A stretch of DNA of 64,000 nt from Ostreibacterium oceani (GCF_009362845.1 NZ_WHNW01000003.1:143235-207234); one strand, 5' to 3'. Counted from the stretch's first letter, positions 26,574 to 37,051 are shown. The notes: generated from the sequence alone by a model not told the origin. Program-made: numbers and translations.

Positions 26574-27971
26574 ATGACTGCAGATAATTTTAAATGGCTA
26601 AAACAATCCAAAGAAAAAATTGGAACAACCGTGACCCTTTCTGGTTGGGTGCGAACGATTAGAACGACCAACGCTGGGGTTTCTTTTTTGAGTCTGTTTG
26701 ATGGGAGTGATTTATCAGGGATTCAAGCGGTGGTGCCTGATACGCTAGCCAATTACGAACAAGTCATTGATCAAGTCAGTGGTTGTGCGGTTTGTGTGAC
26801 CGGTGAGTTAGTGGCCTCACAAGGTAAAGGCCAGCAAGTCGAGGTGCAGGCTTGTCATGTTGATATTATCGGTGAGGTCGAAGACCCGCAACACTATCCT
26901 ATCCAACCGAAACGCCATAGCATGGAGTTTTTGCGCTCAGTCGCTCACCTACGTCCACGAACCAATGTATTTGCTGCCGTGACGCGGATTCGACACGCGG
27001 TATCGATGGCGATTCATCAACATATGAGTAACGCGGGGTTCTACTGGATTCATACGCCAATTATTACTGGCTCTGACTGTGAAGGAGCGGGTGATTTATT
27101 TCGGGTGTCTACACTGGATGCACTAAAGCCACCATTGAATACCTCAGGTGAGGTAGATTTTACACAGGATTTTTTTGGCAAAGAAACGTTTTTGGCGGTA
27201 TCGGGGCAGTTAAATGTCGAAGCATTCGCGCAGTCAATGCGTCATGTTTATACATTTGGTCCCACCTTTCGTGCGGAAAACTCAAATACCAGTCGCCACC
27301 TGGCTGAATTTTGGATGGTTGAGCCTGAAATGGCGTTTACCGACTTGTCGGGCTGTGCTGATTGTGCAGAGACCCTGCTCAAAGGCATTTGTCAATCATT
27401 ATTGACGCATCACAGTGAAGACCTTGCGTTTTTTGATCAATTCGTTGAAAAAGGCGTGCTGGCGCGCGTGACCAATTTAGCCAGCCAAGGGTTTGAGCGA
27501 CTCACGTATAGCCAAGCCATCACCATTTTAGAACAATCAGGGCAGGCGTTTGAATACCCTGTCAAATGGGGGATTGATTTACAGTCTGAGCACGAACGAT
27601 TTTTGGTCGAATCCCACTTTAAAAGGCCGGCTGTTGTGACGGATTACCCCAAAGACATTAAGAGCTTTTATATGCGGCTTAATGACGATGAAAAGACGGT
27701 TGCCGCGATGGATGTGCTGGCGCCAGGCATTGGTGAGATTATCGGCGGTTCACAGCGTGAAGAACGCTTGGATGTGCTGACCAAGCGTATGCTGGAAAGT
27801 GGGCTAAATCCAGATGATTATGGTTGGTATTTAGATTTGCGGCGTTATGGCAGTACACCGCATAGCGGGTTTGGCTTGGGTTTGGAACGTTTGGTGAGCT
27901 ATGTCACAGGTGTCAGCAATGTGCGTGATGTGATTGCCTTTCCGCGTACGCCAGGACACGCGCCGTATTAA
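26574..27971 (+). CDS. asnS: Asparagine--tRNA ligase
   Basis: AsnS charges tRNA-Asn. The 465 residues show an N-terminal OB-fold anticodon domain (VTLSGWVRTIRTT... FLSLFDGS) and the class II catalytic core: RPRTNVFAAVTRIRHAVS, TPIITGSDCEGAGDLFRV, motif 2 TFRAENSNTSRHLAEFWMVEPE, and motif 3 GFGLGLERLV. The asparagine-type features (GAGDLF, GTFGKE-like FFGKETFLAVSGQL) separate it from AspS. It appears to be transcribed alone or with cvfB, which starts 25 bp downstream. Confidence 0.97.
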   Translation: MTADNFKWLKQSKEKIGTTVTLSGWVRTIRTTNAGVSFLSLFDGSDLSGIQAVVPDTLANYEQVIDQVSGCAVCVTGELVASQGKGQQVEVQACHVDIIGEVEDPQHYPIQPKRHSMEFLRSVAHLRPRTNVFAAVTRIRHAVSMAIHQHMSNAGFYWIHTPIITGSDCEGAGDLFRVSTLDALKPPLNTSGEVDFTQDFFGKETFLAVSGQLNVEAFAQSMRHVYTFGPTFRAENSNTSRHLAEFWMVEPEMAFTDLSGCADCAETLLKGICQSLLTHHSEDLAFFDQFVEKGVLARVTNLASQGFERLTYSQAITILEQSGQAFEYPVKWGIDLQSEHERFLVESHFKRPAVVTDYPKDIKSFYMRLNDDEKTVAAMDVLAPGIGEIIGGSQREERLDVLTKRMLESGLNPDDYGWYLDLRRYGSTPHSGFGLGLERLVSYVTGVSNVRDVIAFPRTPGHAPY

Positions 27972-27995
27972 TGCGTAATCGTGATATAAACTGAT

Positions 27996-29039
27996 ATGAC
28001 TGACGCAAAAAACAGAAAACCGAAACGCAACGAGCCGAAACGCAACGAGCCGAAACGCAACGAGCCGAAACGCAACGAGCCGAAATATATCTGGCCTAAC
28101 AGCGAGGCAAGTATTGACATGAATTCTGAGGCGATGTTAGCTAGCGATTTAGCATCCTCAGCCGTGTTACGCATTGGCGAAGTTAACACGCTGACCGCGG
28201 TTAAAATGGTTGATTTTGGGGTGTATTTGGACGGTTATGAATGGGGTGAAATTTTGTTGCCCAAACGTTATATGCCCGTGGATTTGGCGTTGGGCGATGC
28301 CGTTGCCGTATTTATTCATTTTGACTCTGAAGATCGAATTATCGCAACCACCGAGACACCCAAAGCCATGGTGGGTGATTTTGCTTTTTTAACCTGTGTT
28401 GATAAAATGCGTGATGGCGCGTTTTTGGACTGGGGATTGCCTAAGGATTTATTTGTGCCAAAAGCCGCCCAGTCTGTGCCCATGCGTGTTGGGGAATCGT
28501 ACGTTGTGTATGTGTATTTGGATGACATTACACGGCGGGTTGCTGCGACGTCAAAGTGGCAAAAATATGTTCGCAAAATCCCGTATTACCCATACCATCC
28601 CGAACAGCCAGTCGATATTATGATTGGTCGAAAAACGGAACTAGGCTATCAAGTCATTATCGATAATCAGTTGTTGGGCATGATTTATCACAATGAGATT
28701 TTTGCCACGGTGACTGTCGGTCAACGATTGCCAGCAAAGGTGAAAAGATGCCGCCCAGACGGTAAAATAGACGTACAAATCGTGACGCCACCCGTGGATG
28801 ATTTGATGCAAGCTATTCTGCAAGCGCTTGATTCAAATCATGGTCGCTTGGCACTGTCCGACCGCAGCGCGCCCGAGTTGATTTACCAGCAATTTGGTGT
28901 CAGTAAAAAACAGTTTAAGCAAACGCTAGGCAAGCTATACAAGATGCGCCAAATTTTGATAGGACCAGCGGAAATTACGCGGGTTGATACGACTAAAAAA
29001 ACCCCTAAAAACAACCCAAAAAACAACCCAGCGCAATAG
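27996..29039 (+). CDS. CvfB-family S1-like RNA-binding protein
   Basis: This is a 347-residue protein of the CvfB/YitL family, with consecutive S1-like RNA-binding domains and a C-terminal winged helix. The family pattern is visible: G-x-x-NTLTAVKMVDFGVYLDG, EILLPKRYMP, FLDWGLPKDLFVPK, and the C-terminal APELIYQQFGVSKKQFKQTLGKLYKMRQI. Homologues affect virulence gene or RNA metabolism in some bacteria; the exact role here is unknown. The N-terminus carries four copies of KRNEP from an exact 15-bp tandem repeat (28020-28079), and the C-terminus ends in a Lys/Asn/Pro tail. Confidence 0.87.
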   Translation: MTDAKNRKPKRNEPKRNEPKRNEPKRNEPKYIWPNSEASIDMNSEAMLASDLASSAVLRIGEVNTLTAVKMVDFGVYLDGYEWGEILLPKRYMPVDLALGDAVAVFIHFDSEDRIIATTETPKAMVGDFAFLTCVDKMRDGAFLDWGLPKDLFVPKAAQSVPMRVGESYVVYVYLDDITRRVAATSKWQKYVRKIPYYPYHPEQPVDIMIGRKTELGYQVIIDNQLLGMIYHNEIFATVTVGQRLPAKVKRCRPDGKIDVQIVTPPVDDLMQAILQALDSNHGRLALSDRSAPELIYQQFGVSKKQFKQTLGKLYKMRQILIGPAEITRVDTTKKTPKNNPKNNPAQ

Positions 29040-29242
29040 CGCGGCAACATAACACATTGGATTAGGTGTCGCCAGCGGATAATTCAGGGTGTTTAGCGGT
29101 GATTCAGGTGCTTGCGAGATAGTCATGGGCGTGCTAGCATAACCAAAACATACTGGCTTCAAAATATACTGGCTTACTGGTTGATGCTTTGTTTTGGCGC
29201 TTTGTTTATTTTCCGCCCAATTAACCTTGGAAATTTCTTGTT

Positions 29243-30616
29243 ATGAATATTAACCATCTGATTGAAAATAATAAAAATCGCTATCTAGAAGAATTGATGG
29301 ACTTGCTACGAATACCGTCTGTTAGCGCTGATCCCGCGTACCAACCCGCAATGAGAAAATGTGCAGAATGGGTCCAAAAAAGCTTGCTTAGTGCGGGTGT
29401 TGATTCGGCAGAAGTCATTGAAACCGATGGTCACCCAGTGGTTTATGCGGAAAAGCACATAGGCAGCCAGTATCCAACGGTATTGGTCTATGGGCATTAC
29501 GATGTGCAGCCACCAGATCCACTGGAATTATGGGATAGCCCGCCGTTTGAGCCAGTCATAAAGTCAGGCAATATTTATGCGCGTGGTGCAGCGGATGACA
29601 AGGGGCAATTTTACATGCATATCAAAGCGTTTGAGCTATTAGCCGAGCAGCAAGCATTGCCAGTCAATATCAAATTTATGATTGAAGGCGAAGAAGAAGT
29701 CGGGTCAGCGAATCTCAGGTCATTTTTGCTACAGCACCAATCCCGTTTAGCCGCGGATGTCATTTTGGTCTCAGACACAAGTATGGTTGGGCTGGATACA
29801 CCGAGCATAGAGACAGGGCTGCGTGGATTGGCTTATTTAGAGGTGACTGCAACAGGGCCTAACCGCGATTTACATAGTGGGGTTTATGGTGGCGCGGTTG
29901 CTAATCCAATTAATGCGTTGTGTGCTATGATTGCGTCGCTACACGATGAATCAGGGCGCATCAATATACCAGGGTTTTATGATGAGGTCGTTGAGCTAAG
30001 CCAAGACGAACGTACCGCCATGGCCAAAAGACCGTTTGATTTGGCGGCTTATCAATCAGCGCTTGGGGTTGATGCCGTGGCTGGAGAATCGGGTTATTCC
30101 ACCATTGAACGCACAGGAATTCGCCCAACGTTAGATGTGAATGGCATCTGGGGCGGCTATACAGGCGAAGGCGCCAAAACGGTATTGCCGTCAAAGGCGC
30201 ATGCAAAACTGAGTATGCGGCTAGTGCCGAACCAGTCTTCTGAGAACATTGCGGCATTGTTTACCGCCCATTTTCGTGCCATTGCGCCGCCTGGTATTCG
30301 AATTGACGTTCGTCCCCACCATGGTGGCGAGCCTGTGGTGACGCCGACTGATATGCCGGCTTACCGTGCCGCGACCTTAGCGATTGAGCAAACCTTCGGG
30401 AAAAGTCCCGTGCCAACGCGTGGCGGCGGCAGTATTCCAATTATTGCGTTGTTTGAAGAAATTCTCGGGCTAAAAACCGTGTTAATGGGGTTTGGCTTAG
30501 ATAGTGATGCGATTCATAGCCCGAACGAACATTTTGGCATCGAGAATTTTTTAAAAGGGATTGAGACAATTGCACACTTTCATCAACAATTTGCAGTGCT
30601 TGCTGAGCACAAATAA
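29243..30616 (+). CDS. M20-family dipeptidase
   Basis: This is a zinc metallopeptidase of the M20 family (dipeptidase / PgdA-CNDP-like group). The 457 residues show the metal ligands and catalytic residues in VLVYGHYDVQP, ARGAADDKGQF, EGEEEVGSANL and VSDTSM, and the dimerisation-domain segment GLRGLAYLEVTATGPNRDLHSGVYGG. The C-terminal GGGSIPIIALFEEI and DAIHSPNEHF complete the core. It probably degrades peptides in the cytoplasm; no signal sequence is seen. Start ATG 29243 is clear. Confidence 0.9.
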   Translation: MNINHLIENNKNRYLEELMDLLRIPSVSADPAYQPAMRKCAEWVQKSLLSAGVDSAEVIETDGHPVVYAEKHIGSQYPTVLVYGHYDVQPPDPLELWDSPPFEPVIKSGNIYARGAADDKGQFYMHIKAFELLAEQQALPVNIKFMIEGEEEVGSANLRSFLLQHQSRLAADVILVSDTSMVGLDTPSIETGLRGLAYLEVTATGPNRDLHSGVYGGAVANPINALCAMIASLHDESGRINIPGFYDEVVELSQDERTAMAKRPFDLAAYQSALGVDAVAGESGYSTIERTGIRPTLDVNGIWGGYTGEGAKTVLPSKAHAKLSMRLVPNQSSENIAALFTAHFRAIAPPGIRIDVRPHHGGEPVVTPTDMPAYRAATLAIEQTFGKSPVPTRGGGSIPIIALFEEILGLKTVLMGFGLDSDAIHSPNEHFGIENFLKGIETIAHFHQQFAVLAEHK

Positions 30617-30912
30617 TGGTTTATTGCTTGCTTGCCGCTTTCCTTGCCTGTCCTGTTACTTTTCTGTTGCTGGCGCAGAATCGTTAAAATCGCTAATAAA
30701 AGGGCAAATTAATGTTTTTGATAAAATTACCGCGTTGATATGGTGGTAGAATGCGTCAGTGAATTTGAGCGGGTAGCGAGAGCGAAGCAGCGTCCAATTA
30801 AGCGCCAAATTAAGCGCCAAACTAATGGTAACCGCGAATTAATTGATTGCCCATGCATGATGGGATTTGCACGGCGGCATCGACACGGCGCGACTAATTA
30901 ACTAACTTGATA
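30617..30912. other. Intergenic region before dacB
   Basis: Nothing coding is evident here. There is a duplicated aattaagcgccaa at about 30797-30820. I see no strong promoter or terminator. Confidence 0.4.
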
Positions 30913-32424
30913 ATGATAAGAAATAAAAACAGTTCGTTTGCAGAACAAGGCAACATTATCTTGGTGGCCATGTTCGTCTATGCCTTAAGTATTGGTCAAT
31001 TGTCGGCGCAACATGCTGATTTAGAAGAAAGTCTGTCCAGCACGCAGGGCAACACGCAGGGCAGCGCACAAACCATTACAAAATTACCTGCAGCGGTTGA
31101 TGCGCTGATTAAAAAATCCTCCGTCAAGCGCGATGCCATGAGTTTATGGGTGGCGCCGACTGACACTGGCGTACCAATTGTGGATTTTCAATCGACTATT
31201 GCCCGTAACCCTGCTTCTGCCGAAAAAGCGGTCACAACAGGGGTTGGATTGCTTTTGTTGGGTGAGGATTATCGATGGAAAACCGAGTTCTATACGGACG
31301 GTAAGGTGGTTGATAAGGTCTTGCGAGGCAACCTCTACATCAAAGGGTATGGCAACCCTTATATGGTCGAAGAACGATTGATGGACATGGTGGTCGCATT
31401 GCGAAATGTGCCCATTGATGTGATCGAAGGCGATGTTATTCTCGATAACAGTTATTTTGAAAACCGCGTGGAAGACCCCGATGCATTTGATGGTCACGGC
31501 ACCGCGCTCTATAATGCAATTCCCAATGCGCTGGCTATTAATTTCCGTGCCGTCGATTTAATCGTGGAAAATCAAGACGGTGCCATTGCGTTAAGTACCG
31601 ATCCGCCCTTGCATTATACGCAGTTAGATAATGCAATGCAGTTTAATTCACACGCAGCGTGTAAAGGCCGAGAAGGGTTTGCGCCGATTGTAACGGTTGA
31701 TCGCGCACAGGATTTGGTGTCTGTGAGTGGCACATTGTCTCGTCATTGCCAACGTGAGCAATTACGATTGGTGTTAACCGATGCTGGAGATCAATATTTT
31801 GGTCTGTTTAAACAGGCGTGGGAGCTAACGGGTGGTCAGCTGTCGGGTGATTGGTATTATGGACAAGTTGGCGCCGATTTTACGCGTTTACACCAAGGGC
31901 TTTCTCGCCCATTGCGCGAACAAATACAACCGATGAACAAGCTAAGCAACAACATTATGACACGTCAATTATTTTTGACCTTAGGCGCAGAGCTGACACA
32001 GCCGCCAGGCACGCTAGAGAAGGCGCGTGCGGTGGTTAAAAATCAGTTGCAGCGTATGGGGATTGATACCGCAGGGTTGTATATGGATAATGGATCAGGG
32101 CTGTCCCGTGATTCGCGTATTTCAGCGCGACAAATGGGTGAGTTTTTGGTCGGTATTGCGCAGACCAATGTCGCGCCGGTTTTTTTTGAATCGCTGTCGA
32201 TTGTGGGTGTCGATGGTACGCTACGTCGGCGCTTAAAAAACACACCAATTGCCAACAATGCGATTGGTAAAAGCGGCACATTGCGTGATGCGAGAGCGGT
32301 AGTTGGTTACTTAACGGCCAAAACGGGCAGGCAATACGCTTATGTAATGCTTTTTTCAGGTGCTTCATCGCCACAGTCGCGGCCGCTCATGGATGGTATG
32401 ATGCAATGGCTTTACGAACAATGA
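30913..32424 (+). CDS. dacB: D-alanyl-D-alanine carboxypeptidase/endopeptidase (PBP4/DacB)
   Basis: This is a periplasmic penicillin-binding protein of the S13 family, trimming or cutting peptidoglycan cross-links. It has an N-terminal signal (NIILVAMFVYALSIGQLSAQ), the active-site SxxK as SAEK within RNPASAEKAVTT, the SxN motif as SNN in NKLSNNIMTRQLFL, and a third motif KSG in IGKSGTLRDARAVVGYL where KTG is usual. The length of about 503 is normal. I prefer ATG 30913 over the TTG 30907. The stop codon lies inside a perfect 15-bp tandem duplication (32410-32439). Confidence 0.93.
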   Translation: MIRNKNSSFAEQGNIILVAMFVYALSIGQLSAQHADLEESLSSTQGNTQGSAQTITKLPAAVDALIKKSSVKRDAMSLWVAPTDTGVPIVDFQSTIARNPASAEKAVTTGVGLLLLGEDYRWKTEFYTDGKVVDKVLRGNLYIKGYGNPYMVEERLMDMVVALRNVPIDVIEGDVILDNSYFENRVEDPDAFDGHGTALYNAIPNALAINFRAVDLIVENQDGAIALSTDPPLHYTQLDNAMQFNSHAACKGREGFAPIVTVDRAQDLVSVSGTLSRHCQREQLRLVLTDAGDQYFGLFKQAWELTGGQLSGDWYYGQVGADFTRLHQGLSRPLREQIQPMNKLSNNIMTRQLFLTLGAELTQPPGTLEKARAVVKNQLQRMGIDTAGLYMDNGSGLSRDSRISARQMGEFLVGIAQTNVAPVFFESLSIVGVDGTLRRRLKNTPIANNAIGKSGTLRDARAVVGYLTAKTGRQYAYVMLFSGASSPQSRPLMDGMMQWLYEQ

Positions 32425-32455
32425 CTTTACGAACAATGAGTGACGGAGCATACTG

Positions 32456-32827
32456 ATGGATTTTATTGCGGTTTTGTTAGTTATCGTTATCAGTTTGGGG
32501 ACACTGCTGTTTTTTGTCGGTTATGGTATCCTGTTTGTGAGTGCATTTTCATTTAACCTAAAATTTAGCGTATTCTGGTTGGTCCTATTGGGATTTAGCA
32601 GTGTTCTGTTTTTGCTGATCGGGTACCCATGGTATTTTGCGTTGCCGTTTTGGTGTTTACCGCCAATTGCCGCCCAGTGGATGTTGCCCGCCAGTCGGCA
32701 TAAGAAACTCGCTATTATGGCGTTTTGGCTAGGATTTTTGTGTCTTGTGGCTGGGTTGTTTGTGTTGTTTTATAGTGCTTTTCCTTATATTGATTGGACG
32801 CAATTTGGGCTTGATTCGACAGGGTAA
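32456..32827 (+). CDS. Small membrane protein, unknown
   Basis: This is a 123-residue protein, almost entirely hydrophobic. Segments at about 4-33, 38-65 and 84-112 are likely membrane helices, with a short polar loop HKK between the second and third. I do not recognise the family. It starts 31 bp after dacB with a plausible GGAG, so it may be co-transcribed with the cell-wall enzyme. Confidence 0.65.
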   Translation: MDFIAVLLVIVISLGTLLFFVGYGILFVSAFSFNLKFSVFWLVLLGFSSVLFLLIGYPWYFALPFWCLPPIAAQWMLPASRHKKLAIMAFWLGFLCLVAGLFVLFYSAFPYIDWTQFGLDSTG

Positions 32828-32912
32828 GCAACGCGTGTGAATGGCTGTGTGAGCTTTTAAAATACTGATTTTATGTGTTTTTTTTGTGTAATGCATTGAT
32901 TGGGAGAGGGGG

Positions 32913-33761
32913 ATGAATCTGAATTTGAATGTGAATGTGGATGTGATGAATGTTATGAAGGGCTGCGAGCAGATCTGCTCAAAACGTGTTGCGATACCAG
33001 TGAAACGCTGGCGTCATGGCGTGCTGCGATTCGGTTTACGATTCGGTTTGGTATTCAGCCTGGTATTTGCCATAGTAGGGGTTAGCCTGTCAAATGTTGC
33101 CCAGGCCTCGAACCGTATCAGCCAAGATAGCCGACAAAAAATCCAACGTGAATTGCCTATATTGGGGCTGTCCGTTGGAGATGAGGTGTTTGTCAGGGTG
33201 TTTAAGCAAGAGTCACAGCTTGAGCTTTGGATGCGACCGAAGCAGCAAAAAGAATTTGTATTATTTAGGACGTACCCAATATGCTATTATTCTGGTGGGC
33301 TGGGTCCGAAAATTCGCACAGGGGATAAAATTTCACCCGAAGGTTTTTACGGCATCACGGCATCGAATTTAAACCCGTTTAGTAATTATCATTTGTCGAT
33401 GGATATGGGTTTTCCCAATGCGTATGACCGTTTTCATGGGCGCACAGGGTCGTTATTAATGATTCACGGCGCGTGTGATTCGCGTGGTTGTTTTGCGATG
33501 GGTAATGCGCAAATTGAAGAGATTTATTTTTTGGTTAAATCGGCATTGAAAAACGGGCAATCAGAAGTGCCAGTCCATGCGTTTCCATTTCGATTGTCGT
33601 TAGCAAATTTAAAAGCCCACCAAGACAATCAATGGTACCCATTTTGGCTGCAGCTAAAGGCAGGTTATGATGAATTTAATCAGACATATAAGCCGCCATC
33701 AGTCAGCGTGATTAATGGTGAATATGTGATTGGTTTGCCTACCGTCGCAGGTCAAGAATAA
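32913..33761 (+). CDS. YkuD-family L,D-transpeptidase (YafK/DpaA-like)
   Basis: This is an exported enzyme of the L,D-transpeptidase (YkuD) fold. The active-site motif reads MIHGACDSRGCFAMGN (about 188-203), with the catalytic cysteine in SRGC. Upstream are the family's GLGPKIRTGDKISPEGFYGI and MGFPNAYDRFHGRTG, most like the YafK/DpaA branch, which in E. coli releases Lpp from peptidoglycan. Residues 45-67 form a membrane-targeting signal (FGLVFSLVFAIVGVSLSNVAQA) after an unusually long N-terminal lead. GAGAGGGGG precedes ATG 32913. The exact reaction is inferred. Confidence 0.88.
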   Translation: MNLNLNVNVDVMNVMKGCEQICSKRVAIPVKRWRHGVLRFGLRFGLVFSLVFAIVGVSLSNVAQASNRISQDSRQKIQRELPILGLSVGDEVFVRVFKQESQLELWMRPKQQKEFVLFRTYPICYYSGGLGPKIRTGDKISPEGFYGITASNLNPFSNYHLSMDMGFPNAYDRFHGRTGSLLMIHGACDSRGCFAMGNAQIEEIYFLVKSALKNGQSEVPVHAFPFRLSLANLKAHQDNQWYPFWLQLKAGYDEFNQTYKPPSVSVINGEYVIGLPTVAGQE

Positions 33762-33957
33762 TCAAGAATAATGGCGCACAAGCACGCTACAAGTTGAATG
33801 AGCAACGATTGACGAATTGATGGCATGATAAACAGCGGATGATAACAGCGGGATTAATCGCTAAAGTTTAATGCAGTGGTTTCAAAAAACAGCGGAAATC
33901 GCTCTATAATGCTAACAAATATCGTCATCGTCAACTGATAACTTGTGAATAGTACCC

Positions 33958-35397
33958 ATGGCCACTATAAAAATAACTAAAAAAACGGCAAAAACCACGC
34001 TTGCGGGGTTGTTACTCTTTGTCTGCTTTCTTTTAATCTCACCGTTAATTGCAAATACGCAAATGTCTGCTCGCCAGTCGGCGACGGCAGATACGCATAG
34101 AAATGCGTCGATTGAAACACTAAATATTGCTAGTCAGCAGCCTCAGGCGCAGCCGCAGGGGCAACAACAGGGGCAACAACAGGGGCAACAACAGGGGCAG
34201 CAACAGGGGCAATCCCTCGGGCAAGCGGAAACGCTAGCCGTGAAAACTAGCGCAATAAACACAGCGGATTCGAATACATCGCAACCAGCCAGCACATCGG
34301 AAAGCGCACCAACGGAAAGCGCGTCAACGGAAAACGCGTTAACGGAAAGCGCATCAAACAAAACTGAGGCGGCTGAACCAGCCTCGTCGGCTGTGAAATC
34401 TGAACAATCCGAGCGGTCTCAGCAGTCTCAGCAGTCTGGGGCGCAGACAGAAAAAACAACCATTTCTCCGTATTTGCTCCGTATGGGTAGTGGCACATTA
34501 GGTGGTAATTATTTTGTGTTGGGCCAAGCCATAGGCGGGGTGATTTCTCACCCAAAAGGTTCGCTGGTTTGTGGTCAAGGTGGGACTTGTGGTGTCACAG
34601 GGCTTCAGGCTTTAAATGTTGCGACCTCTGGCTCGATAGATAACCTGAATAAACTCAAAGCAGGGGAAATTGATACAGGCTTCGTTCAATCGGATATTGC
34701 CTACTGGGCTTATACAGGAACTGGGCTTTTTGAAAATCGAGAAAAGCAAGGTAACCTTCGCGCGATTGCTAGTCTTTATCCTGAGGCAATCCACATTCTT
34801 GTTAGGCGAGACGCGCAAATTAACGCCATTGAAGAGTTAATTGATAAACGGGTTTCTGTTGGTGACAGGCGCTCAGGAACCTTGCTCGGCGCGCGGTTAG
34901 TGCTGGATGCGCACAACATCACCGAAGACGATATGCAAACCGAATATCTAAATAACTTGCAAGCCATAGAAAAACTAACCGCAGGGCAGTTAGATGCGAT
35001 GTTTTTTTCGGTTGGCGTGCCTGCACCATCGATTACCGCGCTGTTTAATGAAAATGCCACGGATTATCAGTTGCTTTCAATCGCCGATAGTGCGCAAAAA
35101 ACCATCATGAGAGCGGGGCATTATTTTTCACCTTATCAAATTCCTGCTGGTGCTTATAATGGGGTTGAGGCCGTTAATACGATCTCGGTCTATGCATTGT
35201 GGTTAACTACCGATACGATGGAAGAAGCACTGGTTTATGAGCTGACTAAGGCATTATGGCATGATGAGTCAAAGCGCTTATTGCAGCAAAGCGCAACAGG
35301 CCAATCTGTGACCATAGAATCGTCTTTAGAGGGGGTGGGCATTCCTTTGCACGATGGGGCTAAACGTTACTACGATGAAATTGATAAACGGTTTTAA
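33958..35397 (+). CDS. TAXI-family solute-binding protein with repeat linker
   Basis: TAXI proteins bind substrates for TRAP transporters. After an N-terminal hydrophobic signal ([18 protein letters not shown]), residues ~60-165 are low complexity: QQQGQ repeats from a 12-bp unit, then Ser/Thr/Glu repeats ([19 protein letters not shown]). The binding domain follows: [26 protein letters not shown], then VVATSGS-like [27 protein letters not shown], and [21 protein letters not shown]. No TRAP permease gene is adjacent. ispG starts one base into its stop (TAATG), so the two are coupled. Confidence 0.88.
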   Translation: MATIKITKKTAKTTLAGLLLFVCFLLISPLIANTQMSARQSATADTHRNASIETLNIASQQPQAQPQGQQQGQQQGQQQGQQQGQSLGQAETLAVKTSAINTADSNTSQPASTSESAPTESASTENALTESASNKTEAAEPASSAVKSEQSERSQQSQQSGAQTEKTTISPYLLRMGSGTLGGNYFVLGQAIGGVISHPKGSLVCGQGGTCGVTGLQALNVATSGSIDNLNKLKAGEIDTGFVQSDIAYWAYTGTGLFENREKQGNLRAIASLYPEAIHILVRRDAQINAIEELIDKRVSVGDRRSGTLLGARLVLDAHNITEDDMQTEYLNNLQAIEKLTAGQLDAMFFSVGVPAPSITALFNENATDYQLLSIADSAQKTIMRAGHYFSPYQIPAGAYNGVEAVNTISVYALWLTTDTMEEALVYELTKALWHDESKRLLQQSATGQSVTIESSLEGVGIPLHDGAKRYYDEIDKRF

Positions 35398-36626
35398 TGC
35401 AACAGTATCCTGTTATTCCTGAATTCAGGGAAAAATATTCAGTCAAGGTGGGCGGTGTCACCGTTGGTGGTGGTGCGCCTGTGGTGGTACAATCGATGAC
35501 CAACACAGATACCGCACATGCCCTCAAAACAGCCATTCAAATTGCAGAGCTGCACCGCGCAGGTTCAGAGGTTGTGCGCATCACCGTCAATAATGAGGCC
35601 GCTGCTAGGGCGGTTCCCAAAATTAGTGAGCAGTTGGACAAAATGGGGATTGTTGTTCCGCTTATTGGTGATTTTCACTATAACGGACACAAGCTATTAA
35701 ATGCGGTGCCAGAGTGTGCTGCCGCCTTAGCAAAATATCGTATTAATCCAGGGAATGTCGGTCGAGGCAGCAAACGCGATGTACATTTTACTGACATTAT
35801 TGAGCAGGCTATTCGTTATGATAAAGCCGTACGTATTGGGGCGAATTGGGGCAGTATTGACCAAGCCATACTGGCACGATTTATGGATGAAAATAGTCAA
35901 CGCAAAAATCCGCTACCGACCAACGAAATTATTTATCAGGTTCTCATTGCTTCGGTATTAGAAAGTGCCGCTTTGGCAGAAAAAGTGGGGTTACCATCGA
36001 ATAAAATCCTCCTCTCAGTCAAGATGTCGCAAGTACAAGACCTGATTAACGTGTATCAGCTATTGCACCAACGTTGTCGTTATCCACTGCATTTGGGCCT
36101 GACCGAGGCAGGCATGGGGAGTAAAGGGATTGTTGCCTCTACCGCGGCGCTTGCAGTTTTGTTGCAGCAGGGTATTGGTGACACGATTCGTATATCACTC
36201 ACACCTGAGCCTGGCGAGTCTCGCACAAAGGAAGTCATCGTGGCGCAGGAAATTTTACAAACGATGGGGCTGCGTCATTTTGTCCCGCAAGTGACCGCGT
36301 GTCCTGGGTGTGGACGAACGTCTAGTGACTTTTTTCAGCACTTAGCAAAAGACATCCAAACCTTTTTACGCGAAAAAATGCCAGAATGGCAAAAAACGCA
36401 CCCTGGCTGTGCACAAATGCAGGTGGCTGTGATGGGCTGTGTGGTTAATGGCCCAGGGGAGTCAAAAGCAGCCAATGTTGGGATTAGTTTGCCGGGTAAT
36501 GATGAGGCACCCGTTGCGCCAGTTTATGTGGATGGCGAGAAAACTGTCACGCTAAAAGGCGACAATATTGCGCAGGACTTTATGCAAATCGTCGAAGATT
36601 ATATCGCGACGAATTACGCAGCATAA
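35397..36626 (+). CDS. ispG: 4-hydroxy-3-methylbut-2-enyl diphosphate synthase IspG
   Basis: IspG (GcpE) carries out the penultimate step of the MEP isoprenoid pathway with a 4Fe-4S cluster. The 409 residues contain [11 protein letters not shown] near the start, [27 protein letters not shown], and the cluster cysteines in [10 protein letters not shown] and GCVVNGPGE. The ATG overlaps the stop of the TAXI gene as TAATG. The length is slightly above the E. coli enzyme, with an insertion-type region near [10 protein letters not shown]. Confidence 0.97.
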   Translation: MQQYPVIPEFREKYSVKVGGVTVGGGAPVVVQSMTNTDTAHALKTAIQIAELHRAGSEVVRITVNNEAAARAVPKISEQLDKMGIVVPLIGDFHYNGHKLLNAVPECAAALAKYRINPGNVGRGSKRDVHFTDIIEQAIRYDKAVRIGANWGSIDQAILARFMDENSQRKNPLPTNEIIYQVLIASVLESAALAEKVGLPSNKILLSVKMSQVQDLINVYQLLHQRCRYPLHLGLTEAGMGSKGIVASTAALAVLLQQGIGDTIRISLTPEPGESRTKEVIVAQEILQTMGLRHFVPQVTACPGCGRTSSDFFQHLAKDIQTFLREKMPEWQKTHPGCAQMQVAVMGCVVNGPGESKAANVGISLPGNDEAPVAPVYVDGEKTVTLKGDNIAQDFMQIVEDYIATNYAA

Positions 36627-37051
36627 ATCGGGTTGAGTCAACAAGATTAGCAGCATTAGTATAATTAGCCTAATCAGCCTAATTAGGCTAATCAGCCGCA
36701 TCGCGCTTGACGCTATTAGCTTCAAATACAAATACAAATAGCATGCCTGTGCGGTATATCGGATGTGGTTAATCTGAGGGTGACTTATTTGAGACTCATT
36801 TAAGGCTCATCTGATACGGCTTATTTGACACGACAGAGCTGGTGCTTTGGGCAGTAAAATGCTTTCCAATAGCCGTATCGGACAATCAGTGCACGTTACA
36901 AAAAATTCATGAGTCGTCCACACTGCCTAGCATTGTGGGCAATATCCCTTTATACTATATTAAATACTATTAATTGGCTGACACTGGCTTAGACGATGGC
37001 GCTTGCCGAGAAAAGTCGCACAGGGTTCGCAACCGCAGCGAGGAAATTAGT
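36627..37051. other. Intergenic region with nested inverted repeats
   Basis: ATTAGCCTAAT (36664-36674) and ATTAGGCTAAT (36682-36692) form an inverted pair, with the palindrome AGCCTAATTAGGCT (36676-36689) nested inside. It could form alternative hairpins; no T-run follows, so termination is uncertain. GAGGA at 37040-37044 is the ribosome binding site for the next gene. I see no RNA or protein gene. Confidence 0.5.
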
